Assembly: GCA_947471035.1 (NCBI GenBank)
Contig: CANIWJ010000007.1
Coordinates: 1-57,587, forward strand
DNA length: 57,587 nt
Direction of reading: 5' to 3'
Source of the DNA: Verrucomicrobiota bacterium
GTDB lineage: Bacteria; Verrucomicrobiota; Verrucomicrobiia; Opitutales; Opitutaceae
The notes beneath the pieces are model-generated. The model was not told the origin of the DNA and did not search any database. It saw only the letters and a list, made by a program, of their open reading frames with translations. Numbering within the stretch: the first letter of the stretch is position 1; every line of letters begins with the position of its first letter. The position numbers were made by a program, and so were the translations under genes. Shown here in pieces: positions 25,297 to 33,451 of the stretch.

Positions 25297-26424
25297 TCAG
25301 AGCCGCTTCGCCGCGTCCTTGCGCAGGCCGACTTTGGCGAGCAAAGCCTTGATGTCCTGCGCCCGCGCCTTCGGCATGACGAGAGTAGCGTCCGCCGTGT
25401 GCACCACGACCAGATCATCGACCCCGAGCAGGGTCACCAGATGGCCGCCCTCGCCAAAAACCAGATTCCCCCGCCCCTGCTCCACGATCACCTCGCCCCG
25501 GGCCACGTTGCCAGCCGCGTCGGCCTTAAAATGCTTCGCCACCGCCGGCCACGCCCCGACATCGTCCCAATCAAAGGACGCCGGCAGCATCACCACGTTG
25601 GTCGATTTCTCCAGCAACGCGTAGTCCACCGAGATACGCACCAGAGTCGGGTAAACCCGCTTCAACACCGCCGCCAACGGTGACTTTTTCCGCAACGCCA
25701 CGCGGATTTTCTTCAAGCCCGCGTCGAGCTCCGGCGCGTAAGCCGCGAACGCCGCCTCCACCACCGGCACGCTCCAGACAAACATGCCCGCGTTCCATAC
25801 GTAATCGCCGGATTTGAGATACGCCTCGGCCAACTCCAGTTTCGGCTTCTCCACGAAACGCTTCACCGCAAACACCGTGCGCGCGGTCTTACCCGCGCCC
25901 ACCCGGCCCCACTCCTCGCCGCGCTGGATGTAGCCAAACCCCGTCGCCGGCTCGTTCGGCGGGATGCCGATCGTCACCATAACATCCGCCGCCCCCGCCG
26001 CCGCGAACGCCGCGCGCAGGTCGATTTGATACGCCTTAATGTCGTGAATGACATGGTCGGCCGGAAGCACCGCGAATACCCCATTGGGATCGCGCGCCCC
26101 CACCAAAGCCGCCGCCAACCCGACCGCCGCCGCCGTGTCGCGCCCGACAGGCTCGGCCACGATGTTCGCCGCCGGGATCAGGCCACGGCAGACCTTCGCC
26201 ACCTCGCGCGCCTGCACCGCGCTGGTGATCACGAAAGTGTTTTTCGCCGGCACGATGCCCTTAACGCGCTCCAAAGTCTGCGCCAGCAGCGGAGTCTGCC
26301 CGACCACCGGCAGCAAGTGCTTCGGGCGGGCGGTCCGGCTCTGCGGCCAGAAACGCTCCCCCTTGCCGCCGGCAATGATCACAACATACGGTGCGGACGA
26401 ATTAGACGCGGTAGTTTTGGCCAT
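25297..26424 (-). CDS. manC: mannose-1-phosphate guanylyltransferase
   Basis: A 375-residue nucleotidyltransferase making GDP-mannose from mannose-1-phosphate and GTP, for glycans or glycolipids. Landmarks are the signature loop AGGKGERFWPQSRTARPKHL, VAEPVGRDTAAAVGLAA, LPADHVIHD, VEKPKLELAEAYLKSGDYVW and DWDDVGAW. It is the short form without the C-terminal phosphomannose isomerase domain. It is transcribed away from the rhodanese gene, with 83 bases between. Confidence 0.94.
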   Translation of the reverse strand: MAKTTASNSSAPYVVIIAGGKGERFWPQSRTARPKHLLPVVGQTPLLAQTLERVKGIVPAKNTFVITSAVQAREVAKVCRGLIPAANIVAEPVGRDTAAAVGLAAALVGARDPNGVFAVLPADHVIHDIKAYQIDLRAAFAAAGAADVMVTIGIPPNEPATGFGYIQRGEEWGRVGAGKTARTVFAVKRFVEKPKLELAEAYLKSGDYVWNAGMFVWSVPVVEAAFAAYAPELDAGLKKIRVALRKKSPLAAVLKRVYPTLVRISVDYALLEKSTNVVMLPASFDWDDVGAWPAVAKHFKADAAGNVARGEVIVEQGRGNLVFGEGGHLVTLLGVDDLVVVHTADATLVMPKARAQDIKALLAKVGLRKDAAKRL

Positions 26425-26507
26425 AAATCAGGCGAAATACGCCGCGCCCGACCGGACGATGCAACGCCGGAGTTGCCCGCCGGAATTTTACTCTTTCAGC
26501 TCCCATC

Positions 26508-26852
26508 ATGTCCACCCCCGCCGCCGAATTCCCGCTCGAAGTCACCGTCGAACACGCCCGCGACCTGCTCGCCCAAGGCGGAAATCAAGTCGTGCTCATC
26601 GACGTGCGCGAACCCTCCGAATACGAGACCGCCCGCATCGCCGGAGCGAAACTCATCCCCATGGGCCAGATCCCGGAAAACCTCCCCCAGTTACCCGCCG
26701 ACAAACACCTGCTCATCCACTGCCACCACGGCGGCCGCAGCCTGCGCGTCACCCAATTCCTGCGCGCCCAAGGCCTCACCCGGGTTACCAACATCGCCGG
26801 CGGCATCCACGCCTGGAGCCAGCGCATCGACCCGAGTATACCGACTTACTAG
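26508..26852 (+). CDS. single-domain rhodanese (GlpE-like sulfurtransferase)
   Basis: A 114-residue rhodanese domain. The active-site loop HCHHGGRSL has Cys72 as the persulfide-carrying cysteine, and the IDVREPSEYETARI and NIAGGIHAW motifs flank it. It probably moves sulfane sulfur in the cytoplasm; no signal peptide is visible. Its TAG stop codon is made from the first bases of the foldback element that begins at 26849. The ArsR gene is convergent on the other side of that element. Confidence 0.92.
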   Translation: MSTPAAEFPLEVTVEHARDLLAQGGNQVVLIDVREPSEYETARIAGAKLIPMGQIPENLPQLPADKHLLIHCHHGGRSLRVTQFLRAQGLTRVTNIAGGIHAWSQRIDPSIPTY

Positions 26853-27013
26853 TGCTTGATTGCGGGTATAAGCGATAGAATGGAGGGGTGGTTTGGCTGC
26901 GGCCAAGGCGACGGAAAGGAAGGTATGCCAGCGGCACGTGTCCTTTCCGGCAACGACGGTCCCAGCCCAAAGCGCCCGCTAGGCTATCGCTTATTTCTGC
27001 AACCAAGCACTAG
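26849..27013. repeat. 165-base foldback (MITE-like) element
   Basis: The outer 30 bases at each end (26849-26878 and 26984-27013) are inverted repeats matching at about 25 of 30 positions, both with CTAGTGCTTG at the tip. Weaker complementarity continues inward and includes CGGAAAGGA against TCCTTTCCG. No reading frame of note is present. It lies exactly between the convergent rhodanese and arsR genes, with the rhodanese stop inside its left tip and the arsR stop one base beyond its right tip. It could be a non-autonomous transposon or a bidirectional terminator. Confidence 0.8.
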
Positions 27014-27014
27014 A

Positions 27015-27350
27015 TCAGCTTCCCAGCGCGTCCGCCCGCGCCTGCAAGTGCTTGCCCACGCTCCCGCACACCAGCTCGCACAACGCAAAAATCGACGGAT
27101 CCGCGATCGCGTAAAACACCTGCAAACCCTCCTTGCGGCGGCTCACCAACCCCGCCTCCGCCAGCGTCTGCAAATGCCGCGATACATTCGCGTGAGTCCC
27201 CCCCGTCGCCTCGGCCAAGGCCCCGACCGATAACTCGCCGTCAAAGAGCGCCTGCAACAACCGCAGCCGCATCGGCTCCGCCAGCACCGCAAAGCGCCGC
27301 GCCACCAACTGCAGCGCCTCGTCATTCATGGGTCGTTTCGTCTTTGGCAT
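27015..27350 (-). CDS. ArsR/SmtB-family transcriptional repressor
   Basis: A 111-residue winged-helix repressor. The HTH is clear (LSVGALAEATGGTHANVSRHL, about 40-60), followed by the wing AGLVSRRKEGLQVFYAI. The metal motif ELCVCDL of classical ArsR is absent. Two cysteines, Cys91 and Cys95, lie in the last helix (FALCELVCG). Thiol sensing or a C-terminal metal site are both possible. The ATG at 27350 has GGTGAG a few bases upstream; an ATG at 27383 is less likely. It is divergent from the DUF2892-RND operon and probably represses it. Confidence 0.9.
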   Translation of the reverse strand: MPKTKRPMNDEALQLVARRFAVLAEPMRLRLLQALFDGELSVGALAEATGGTHANVSRHLQTLAEAGLVSRRKEGLQVFYAIADPSIFALCELVCGSVGKHLQARADALGS

Positions 27351-27370
27351 GAACTCACCAAAACAGATGC

Positions 27371-27402
27371 TTGACCATAGCACAAGTATTCAATTATATA
27401 CT
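27371..27402 (+). promoter_or_regulatory. promoter and likely ArsR operator of the RND operon
   Basis: TTGACC at 27371-27376 and TTATAT at 27394-27399 are spaced by 17 bases, a good sigma-70-type pair pointing at the ATG at 27416. Overlapping the -10 is the dyad AGTAT-N8-ATACT (27385-27402). The interval is sharply A/T-rich in an otherwise GC-rich region and is shared with the divergent arsR gene, so an ArsR operator here would control both directions. Confidence 0.5.
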
Positions 27403-27415
27403 CATATACTAAAAC

Positions 27416-27631
27416 ATGACCTCCGACGCTTTTATCCGTATCCTCGCTGGCGGCATGATTCTGCTCAGCCTCGCCCTCGCCCAATGGGTGGATGAGCGCT
27501 GGTTGTTTTTCACCGCCTTCATCGCCCTCAACTTGATCCAGTCCGCCTTCACCGGCTTCTGCCCGCCCGAGTGGCTGGCCCGCAAACTAGGCTGGGTAAA
27601 ACGCACCGGCACTCCGGCACCCAGCTCATGA
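27416..27631 (+). CDS. DUF2892 (YgaP-type membrane domain) protein
   Basis: A 71-residue two-helix protein (FIRILAGGMILLSLALAQWV and WLFFTAFIALNLIQSAFTG) with the FCPPEWLARKLG segment typical of DUF2892. This domain is fused to a rhodanese in E. coli YgaP, which handles sulfane sulfur at the membrane. It is first in the run controlled from 27371, and its stop overlaps the adaptor gene (ATGA). A second DUF2892 gene lies at 32146. Confidence 0.87.
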   Translation: MTSDAFIRILAGGMILLSLALAQWVDERWLFFTAFIALNLIQSAFTGFCPPEWLARKLGWVKRTGTPAPSS

Positions 27632-28659
27632 AACCGCGCCTCTCCGCCGCGCTGCGCACCAGCGCCGCCGCTATAACCCTCGCCTTCGCCGCCTGCCGCC
27701 CGACCACGCCGGGCCCGGGCAGCGCCACCCTTGCACCGATGGCCGTCACTACCGCCCCCGTGCGCGCCACCACCGAGACCCGCACCCAGTCGCTGGCCGG
27801 CACCGTCCGCCCGCTCCACCAAGCCCTCGTCGCCGCCCGCATTCTTGGCACCGTGACCCGCGCCGACCTGGCCATCGGCCAGCGCGTATCCGCCGGGCAA
27901 CTGCTCGTGACTCTCGACGCCGCCGAGCTGGCCGCGCGCGTCACCCAGGCCGAGGCCGCCCTCGCCCAGGTCGTCGCCGACCACGCCCGCGAGCTCGCCC
28001 TCCTTGCCAAGGGTGCGACCCCCGCCGCCACCGTCAGCACCCTCGGCGACCGCCGCCATGCCGCCGAGGCCGCCCTCGCCGAGGCCCGTGCCCTGCTTGG
28101 CTACACCGAGATTCGCGCCCCTTTCGCCGGTTCCATCTCCCGCCGCTACATCGATCTAGGCGACCTCGCCGCCCCCGGCACCCCGCTCTTTGCACTCTCC
28201 GGTGACACCGAACTGCGCGCCGAAATCGAGATACCCGCCACGCTCGCCCTGCCCTCCCTCGGCGCCCCCATAAGGCTCACCCTGTCCGGCGGCACCGTCA
28301 CCGGCGCGCTCGCAGAACTCGCCACCGCCTCCGATCCGCACACCCGCACCCGCCTGGCCAAGATCGCCCTACCAACCGAGGCGGCCGCCCGCGCAGGCGA
28401 CTTCGTAAAAGCCGCTTGGCCCGCCGGTTCCAGCGCCACGCTCACCCTTCCCGCCACCGCCCTGAGCCCGCTCGGCCAGATGGAACGCGTCTTTGTGGTT
28501 CAAGCTGGCCTCGCCCGTCTGCGCCTCATCAAAACCGCCGGCCCCTCGGCCGATCCCACCCAAGTTAATGTAGCCGCCGGTCTCGAAGCGGGCGAAATCG
28601 TTATCCTCGCCCCCTCCCCCGCCCTGCGCGACGGACAACCTGTAAGCCTCCTGCCGTGA
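27628..28659 (+). CDS. RND efflux periplasmic adaptor (MFP/HlyD family) lipoprotein
   Basis: A 343-residue membrane-fusion protein. The N-terminus is a lipoprotein signal with Cys in LAFAACRPT. The lipoyl half-motifs are LAGTVRPLHQALVAARILG and YTEIRAPFAGSISRRYIDLG, split by an Ala-rich helical hairpin (about 95-150). Beta-barrel and membrane-proximal domains follow. It joins the inner-membrane pump to an outer-membrane channel, but no TolC-like gene is in the window. The ATG at 27628 overlaps the upstream stop, and its own stop overlaps the pump GTG, so coupling is tight. Confidence 0.92.
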   Translation: MKPRLSAALRTSAAAITLAFAACRPTTPGPGSATLAPMAVTTAPVRATTETRTQSLAGTVRPLHQALVAARILGTVTRADLAIGQRVSAGQLLVTLDAAELAARVTQAEAALAQVVADHARELALLAKGATPAATVSTLGDRRHAAEAALAEARALLGYTEIRAPFAGSISRRYIDLGDLAAPGTPLFALSGDTELRAEIEIPATLALPSLGAPIRLTLSGGTVTGALAELATASDPHTRTRLAKIALPTEAAARAGDFVKAAWPAGSSATLTLPATALSPLGQMERVFVVQAGLARLRLIKTAGPSADPTQVNVAAGLEAGEIVILAPSPALRDGQPVSLLP

Positions 28660-31600
28660 ACCCGCCCGTGCCCCACGCCTACGGTCTGGCCGGACGCCTC
28701 GCCGGCATCGCCGTCAGCTCCAAGCTCATCCTTATCGCGGTCATCGCCTCGATGTTACTCGGGCTTTTCGCCGTCATCCAGTTACCCCGCGAAGAGGAGC
28801 CGCAAATCAAGGTGCCCATGGTCGATGTCTTTGTCGGCCTGCCCGGAGCCACGCCCGCCGAGGTGGAAAACCGCCTCACCCGCCCGCTGGAAAAACTGCT
28901 CTGGGAAATCCCCGGCGTGGAGTATCTCTACACCACCTCTTCGCCCAGCCAGGCCTTGATCATCGTGCGCTTCGTGGTCGGCACCGACCTCGAAGCCGCG
29001 CTCGTCCGCCTAAATCAAAAACTGGCGATGCACGCCGACCGCACACCGCTCGGCGCCACGCCCCCCTTGGTCAGGCCCCGCACCATTGACGACGTCCCCA
29101 TCCTCGCACTCACCCTGCACAGCCGGGTGCACGACCACCTCACGCTGCGTCGCCTCGCAGCTCAAATGGACGACGCGATCAAGTCCGTGCCCCAAGTTGC
29201 CGAAACCACCCTCATCGGCGGCACCCACCGCGCGCTGCGTGTCACCCTCGCCCCCGCCGCCCTCACCGCGCGCGGCCTCACCGTCGCCGACATCGCACCC
29301 GCTCTCCAAGCCGCCAACCGCCCCGTCTCCGCCGGTTCTCGACCCTTCGCCAATCAGGAAATCCTGCTCGAAGCGGGTAACTTCCTCGCCGACGCCAGCG
29401 AGGCCGGCGCGGTCATCCTAGGAGTTTTCGCCGACCGCCCCATCTACCTGCGCGACGTCGCCACCCTGGCCGACACCGCCACCGAACCCGCCGACTACGT
29501 TCTCCACGGCGACGCCTCCGGTGAACTCGAAGCCGCCGTGACCCTCAGCGTCGCCAAGCGCCCCGGGGCCAACGCCATCACCGTAGTCGAGCAGGTCCTA
29601 TCAAAAGTCGAGGCCCTACGCGGCACCCTGCTTCCCTCCGACGTCACTCTCACCATCACCCGCGACTACGGCCATACCGCCGCCGAAAAAAGCGACGAAC
29701 TCCTGTTCCACATGGGCATCGCCGTTTTCGGCGTAGCCGTGCTCATCCTGCTCTTCCTCGGCTGGCGCGAATCCCTCGTCGTGCCACTCGCCATTCCCAC
29801 CACCCTCGCGCTCACCCTGTTCGTTTTTTACCTCTACGGCTACACTCTCAATCGCATAACGCTCTTCGCGCTGATTTTCTCCATCGGCATCCTGGTGGAT
29901 GACGCCATCGTGGTGGTGGAAAACATCGTCCGCCATCTGCGCCTGCCCGGCGGCGAAAAAAAATCCCTCGGCCAGATCGCCCTCGAAGCGGTGGACGAAG
30001 TCGGCAACCCCACCATCCTCGCCACCTGGGCGGTTATTGCCGCCATCCTGCCCATGGCCTTCGTCGGCGGCCTCATGGGCCCCTACATGCGCCCCATCCC
30101 CATCGGCTCGACCGCCGCGATGCTCTTCTCCCTGGCCATCGCCTTCACCATAACGCCTTGGGCCGCCGTACGAGTCCTCCGCCGCCGCGCCGCCTCCCTC
30201 GTCCCCTCGCTCGCGACTCTCCCCGCCGCCCCCACCCCACCCCCAGCCCAAAGTAACCCAATAGGTTACTCGACGTCGGAGCCACCCCCGACGCACCTCT
30301 TAAAAACACCGACTACCCCAGCATCAAGTAACCTATTGGGTTACTTTGCTCCGGGGGCTGGCGCGTCTGCGGTCGCGTCTCCTGCGGGTGTTCCATCAGG
30401 CTTAACGGCCCCCATATCCGCAGCCTCCGACGCCCGCGATCACGACCACGCGCCGTCCGATTGGTTCACCTGCCTCTACCACCGTGCCATGGACCCGCTG
30501 CTCGACCGTCCGCGCGTTCGCTGGGCCTTCCTCGGCGGCATCTTCGCCCTGCTCCTCGTTGCCATCGGCTTCGTTCTCACCGGCGCGGTCACGATCAAAA
30601 TGCTGCCCTTCGACAATAAGTCGGAGTTCCAAATCGTGCTCAACACCCCCGAGGGCACCACCATCGAACACACCACCCGCATCGCCACCGAAATGGCCGC
30701 CGCCCTCCGCACCCAGCCCGAGGTACGCGACTATCAGATCTACGCCGGCACCTCCGCCCCGTTTAATTTCAACGGCCTCGTCCGCCACTATTTCCTGCGT
30801 CGCGGTCCCAACGTCGCCGACATCCAGGTTAACCTCGTCCCCAAACACGAACGCGCCGACCAGAGTCACGCCATCGCCAAACGCACCCGCGAGCTCGTCG
30901 CCCCCATCGCTGCCCGCTACGGGGCCGCCGTCGCCGTGGCCGAGGTGCCGCCCGGCCCTCCCGTGCTCCAATCCCTCGTCGCCGAAATCTACGGCCCCGA
31001 CGAATCCCAACGCCTCGCACTCGCCCGCGAAGTCCGCGACCGCCTGGCCAAAGCCCCCGGCGTCGTGGACCTCGATTGGTATGTCGAAGCCGACCAGACC
31101 AAGGTGCGCTACGTGATCGACCGCGAAAAAGCCGCCCGCCACGGCATCACCGCCGACGACATCGCCCGCACCCTCGTCCTCGGCGCCCAAGGCGCGACCA
31201 TCGACCGCCTCCGCCTGCCCGACGAACGCGAGGACGTGCCCATCATCCTCGAACTTTCTCCCGCCGACCGCGCCGACCCCACCACCGTGCTGGCCCTGCC
31301 GATACGCTCCGCCCGCGATTCCTCCGCTCCCGCGATCCCGCTCTCCGAGCTGGTCAGCCTGCGCACCGAGACCGGCTCGCGCTCGCTTTATCGCAAAAAC
31401 CTCAAACCCGTCACCTACGTCACCGCCGATGTCGCCGGCGCGGTCGAGAGTCCCGCCTACGCCCTCCTCCCGCTGCACTTCGCACTCTCCGAGATCGACG
31501 CCCGCCTCTTCGGAGGCACCGAGGCGCGCCTGCCCATCTACCACCTCAACCTGCCCCCCGCCGACCAAGGGCCCGCGCTGAAATGGGACGGCGAATGGCA

Positions 31601-32117
31601 CATCACTCTGGAGGTGTTTCGCGACCTCGGCCTGGCCTTCGTCGCCGTGCTCATTCTCATCGCCATGCTCATGGTTGGCTGGTTCAAGAGCTACGTCACC
31701 CCGCTGGTCGTCATGGCCGCCATTCCGTTTTCGCTCATCGGCATCCTGCCAGCCCACTGGGCGCTGGGGGCATTTTTCACCGCCACCTCGATGATCGGCT
31801 TCATGGCCGGCGCGGGCATCGTGGTGCGCAACTCGATTATCCTGGTAGATTTTATCGAACTGCGCCGCTCCCACGGCCTGAGCTTGCGCGACGCCGTGGT
31901 CGAGGCCGGCGCGGTTCGCTTCCGTCCCATGCTTCTGACCGCTTTGGCGGTCATCGTCGGGGCCAGCGTGATCCTCGCCGACCCCATTTTCCAAGGCCTC
32001 GCGATCAGCCTCATGTTTGGCGAGATCGCCTCGCTCCTCATCAGCCGCATGGCCGTGCCCGTGCTCTACTACATGGCCAACTCCCGATCCACAACGCCCG
32101 CCGCAAGCGCCACCTAA
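28656..32117 (+). CDS. RND efflux pump inner-membrane subunit with in-frame repeat insertion
   Basis: A 1153-residue resistance-nodulation-division permease. Landmarks are the first helix LILIAVIASMLLGLFAVI, porter-domain NRLTRPLEKLLWEIPGV, the helix-4 segment GILVDDAIVVVENIVRH whose acidic residues carry protons, and a matching second half with GFMAGAGIVVRNSIILVDF. It is about 100 residues longer than AcrB. The extra length falls in the central cytoplasmic linker (about residues 515-590), is Pro/Ala/Ser-rich, and contains a pair of palindromic repeats at residues 532-565. It starts with GTG overlapping the adaptor stop. The substrate is unknown. Confidence 0.93.
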   Translation: MNPPVPHAYGLAGRLAGIAVSSKLILIAVIASMLLGLFAVIQLPREEEPQIKVPMVDVFVGLPGATPAEVENRLTRPLEKLLWEIPGVEYLYTTSSPSQALIIVRFVVGTDLEAALVRLNQKLAMHADRTPLGATPPLVRPRTIDDVPILALTLHSRVHDHLTLRRLAAQMDDAIKSVPQVAETTLIGGTHRALRVTLAPAALTARGLTVADIAPALQAANRPVSAGSRPFANQEILLEAGNFLADASEAGAVILGVFADRPIYLRDVATLADTATEPADYVLHGDASGELEAAVTLSVAKRPGANAITVVEQVLSKVEALRGTLLPSDVTLTITRDYGHTAAEKSDELLFHMGIAVFGVAVLILLFLGWRESLVVPLAIPTTLALTLFVFYLYGYTLNRITLFALIFSIGILVDDAIVVVENIVRHLRLPGGEKKSLGQIALEAVDEVGNPTILATWAVIAAILPMAFVGGLMGPYMRPIPIGSTAAMLFSLAIAFTITPWAAVRVLRRRAASLVPSLATLPAAPTPPPAQSNPIGYSTSEPPPTHLLKTPTTPASSNLLGYFAPGAGASAVASPAGVPSGLTAPISAASDARDHDHAPSDWFTCLYHRAMDPLLDRPRVRWAFLGGIFALLLVAIGFVLTGAVTIKMLPFDNKSEFQIVLNTPEGTTIEHTTRIATEMAAALRTQPEVRDYQIYAGTSAPFNFNGLVRHYFLRRGPNVADIQVNLVPKHERADQSHAIAKRTRELVAPIAARYGAAVAVAEVPPGPPVLQSLVAEIYGPDESQRLALAREVRDRLAKAPGVVDLDWYVEADQTKVRYVIDREKAARHGITADDIARTLVLGAQGATIDRLRLPDEREDVPIILELSPADRADPTTVLALPIRSARDSSAPAIPLSELVSLRTETGSRSLYRKNLKPVTYVTADVAGAVESPAYALLPLHFALSEIDARLFGGTEARLPIYHLNLPPADQGPALKWDGEWHITLEVFRDLGLAFVAVLILIAMLMVGWFKSYVTPLVVMAAIPFSLIGILPAHWALGAFFTATSMIGFMAGAGIVVRNSIILVDFIELRRSHGLSLRDAVVEAGAVRFRPMLLTALAVIVGASVILADPIFQGLAISLMFGEIASLLISRMAVPVLYYMANSRSTTPAASAT
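30249..30348. repeat. paired inverted palindromic repeats inside the RND gene
   Basis: Two 22-base arms, 30249-30270 and 30327-30348, are exact reverse complements, separated by 56 bases. Each arm is itself a near-palindrome with core AGTAACC-N5-GGTTACT. The right copy with its left flank CCCAGCATCA matches the intergenic copy at 18943. The layout resembles a REPIN: two inverted REP-like units moving together. The block stays in frame and encodes part of the pump's central linker. Confidence 0.85.
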
Positions 32118-32145
32118 ACACGCCTCTACTTTCCCCCTGACCAAC

Positions 32146-32343
32146 ATGAAAACCAACATCGGCTCCCTCGACCGCATCCTCCGCATCATCATCGGCCTCG
32201 CCCTTCTAGGCGCGGGTCTCGCCGTCCACTCCTGGTGGGGCCTCGTCGGCCTCGTCCCCCTGCTCACCGCCGCCGTGCGCTTTTGTCCGGCCTACTTGCC
32301 CCTCGGCCTGAGCACCTGTACCCGCCCTAAAACGGACAAATAA
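32146..32343 (+). CDS. DUF2892 (YgaP-type membrane domain) protein, second copy
   Basis: A 65-residue protein, MKTNIGSLDRILRIIIGLAL at the N-terminus and VRFCPAYLPLGLSTC near the end, the standard DUF2892 pattern with two short membrane helices and a conserved Cys after the second. It starts 28 bases after the pump stop and 28 bases before the membrane rhodanese, so it belongs to the same run. A frame open further upstream is not used. Confidence 0.88.
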   Translation: MKTNIGSLDRILRIIIGLALLGAGLAVHSWWGLVGLVPLLTAAVRFCPAYLPLGLSTCTRPKTDK

Positions 32344-32371
32344 CCCACGCCACCCGCCTGATCTCGCACCC

Positions 32372-32761
32372 ATGAAAACCGCCCTCCTGTTCGTCGCCGT
32401 ATGTGTGGTGTTCTTCATCGCGCAGAGGCTGCTCGCGGGCGAAATCATCAAGCCGACGGAGGCGGCCCGTCGCGTCGCCGCCGGCACCGCCATTCTGATC
32501 GACGTGCGAGAACCTGGCGAATGGCGCTCCGGCGTGGTCCAGAGGGCACTGCTCCTCCCATTGAGTGATCTGCAAGGCCCGCGCACCCAATGGAACGAGA
32601 TTCTCAAAACTTATCTGGCCAAGGAGTTTCTCCTCTACTGCCGTTCCGGAAACCGCTCCGGCATCGCCTGCCGCATCCTTTCCGCCGAGGGTTTCACCAC
32701 CGCCAACGCCGGCGGTTTCTCTACCTGGAAAAACTCCGGGCAACCCGTCAAGTCGCCCTGA
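32372..32761 (+). CDS. membrane-anchored or secreted rhodanese-like protein
   Basis: A 129-residue protein. The N-terminal helix (LLFVAVCVVFFIAQRLL) acts as signal or anchor, followed by a rhodanese domain with IDVREPGEWRSGVV and an active-site loop LLYCRSGNRSG whose Cys90 would carry persulfide. The domain probably faces the periplasm. Next to DUF2892 it recreates, as two genes, the parts of E. coli YgaP. Confidence 0.9.
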   Translation: MKTALLFVAVCVVFFIAQRLLAGEIIKPTEAARRVAAGTAILIDVREPGEWRSGVVQRALLLPLSDLQGPRTQWNEILKTYLAKEFLLYCRSGNRSGIACRILSAEGFTTANAGGFSTWKNSGQPVKSP

Positions 32762-32849
32762 GTGCACCGAGGAAAACCCAACCGGCTTAGACGCAAACCC
32801 GGTCGCGTGTCCCCTAGATTTCCCCCCCCAAAAACCAACCCCTAGCACC

Positions 32850-33161
32850 ATGAACACCCGCCGCTCCTTCCTGAAACTCCTCCCCGCCGCCTTCGGTGCC
32901 TGCGCCCTGGCACCCTCGCTCCTCGCCCAGACCGGCGAAAAAGCCACCGAGTCCGACCCCGCCGCCGCCGCTCTCGGCTACAAACAAGACGCCACCAAGA
33001 CCGACCCCACGAAATACCCCCAGTACAAAGCTGGCTCGGTCTGCGCCAACTGCGCCCTCTATGCCGGCAAACCCGGCGACTCATCCGGCCCCTGCATGGC
33101 CCTGGCCAACAAGGTAGTGGACGCCAAGGGCTGGTGCATGGTTTACGCAAAAAAACCCTGA
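32850..33161 (+). CDS. high-potential iron-sulfur protein (HiPIP)
   Basis: A 103-residue secreted electron carrier. The N-terminus has a twin-arginine signal (NTRRSFLKLLPAAFG), as needed for export of a folded Fe-S protein. The mature part has the four cluster ligands Cys65 and Cys68 (SVCANCALY), Cys82 (GPCMALA) and Cys96 (GWCMVYAKK), the HiPIP pattern. It follows the rhodanese gene by 88 bases on the same strand and may supply or take electrons in periplasmic sulfur chemistry; that link is contextual. Confidence 0.93.
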   Translation: MNTRRSFLKLLPAAFGACALAPSLLAQTGEKATESDPAAAALGYKQDATKTDPTKYPQYKAGSVCANCALYAGKPGDSSGPCMALANKVVDAKGWCMVYAKKP

Positions 33162-33214
33162 GCCGCGTCTGCCGCGTCTAGTCACGACATCCGCCGCTGC
33201 GCCCGCACCCGCCC

Positions 33215-33451
33215 ATGAGTTTCGCATGTCCCCACTTCGAGCCTGACACCGACACCTGCCAGCGGGTGCGCTGCGAATGCGTGCCCGGCCGCCCCGGCTG
33301 CGGCATCTCCAAAAGCTCCGTCTTTGCCGTTCCGTGGGAGGAACGGCTTAAAGCCAAGCTGGAAGAAAAACGCCTCGCCGCGCTCGCGTCCGATCACCCC
33401 ATCACGCCCTCTGCCAAAAGCCCACAAGCCAACGCGAACCAGACACGCTAA
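33215..33451 (+). CDS. small cysteine-rich conserved protein
   Basis: A 78-residue protein with five cysteines in the first 30 residues (Cys5, 15, 20, 22, 29), in a pattern [19 protein letters not shown] that I recognise as a recurring uncharacterised bacterial motif. The rest is a charged helix. The cysteines suggest metal or Fe-S binding or a redox role, but no function is established. It lies 53 bases after the HiPIP gene, and its stop overlaps by four bases the stop of the convergent DUF2200 gene. Confidence 0.7.
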   Translation: MSFACPHFEPDTDTCQRVRCECVPGRPGCGISKSSVFAVPWEERLKAKLEEKRLAALASDHPITPSAKSPQANANQTR

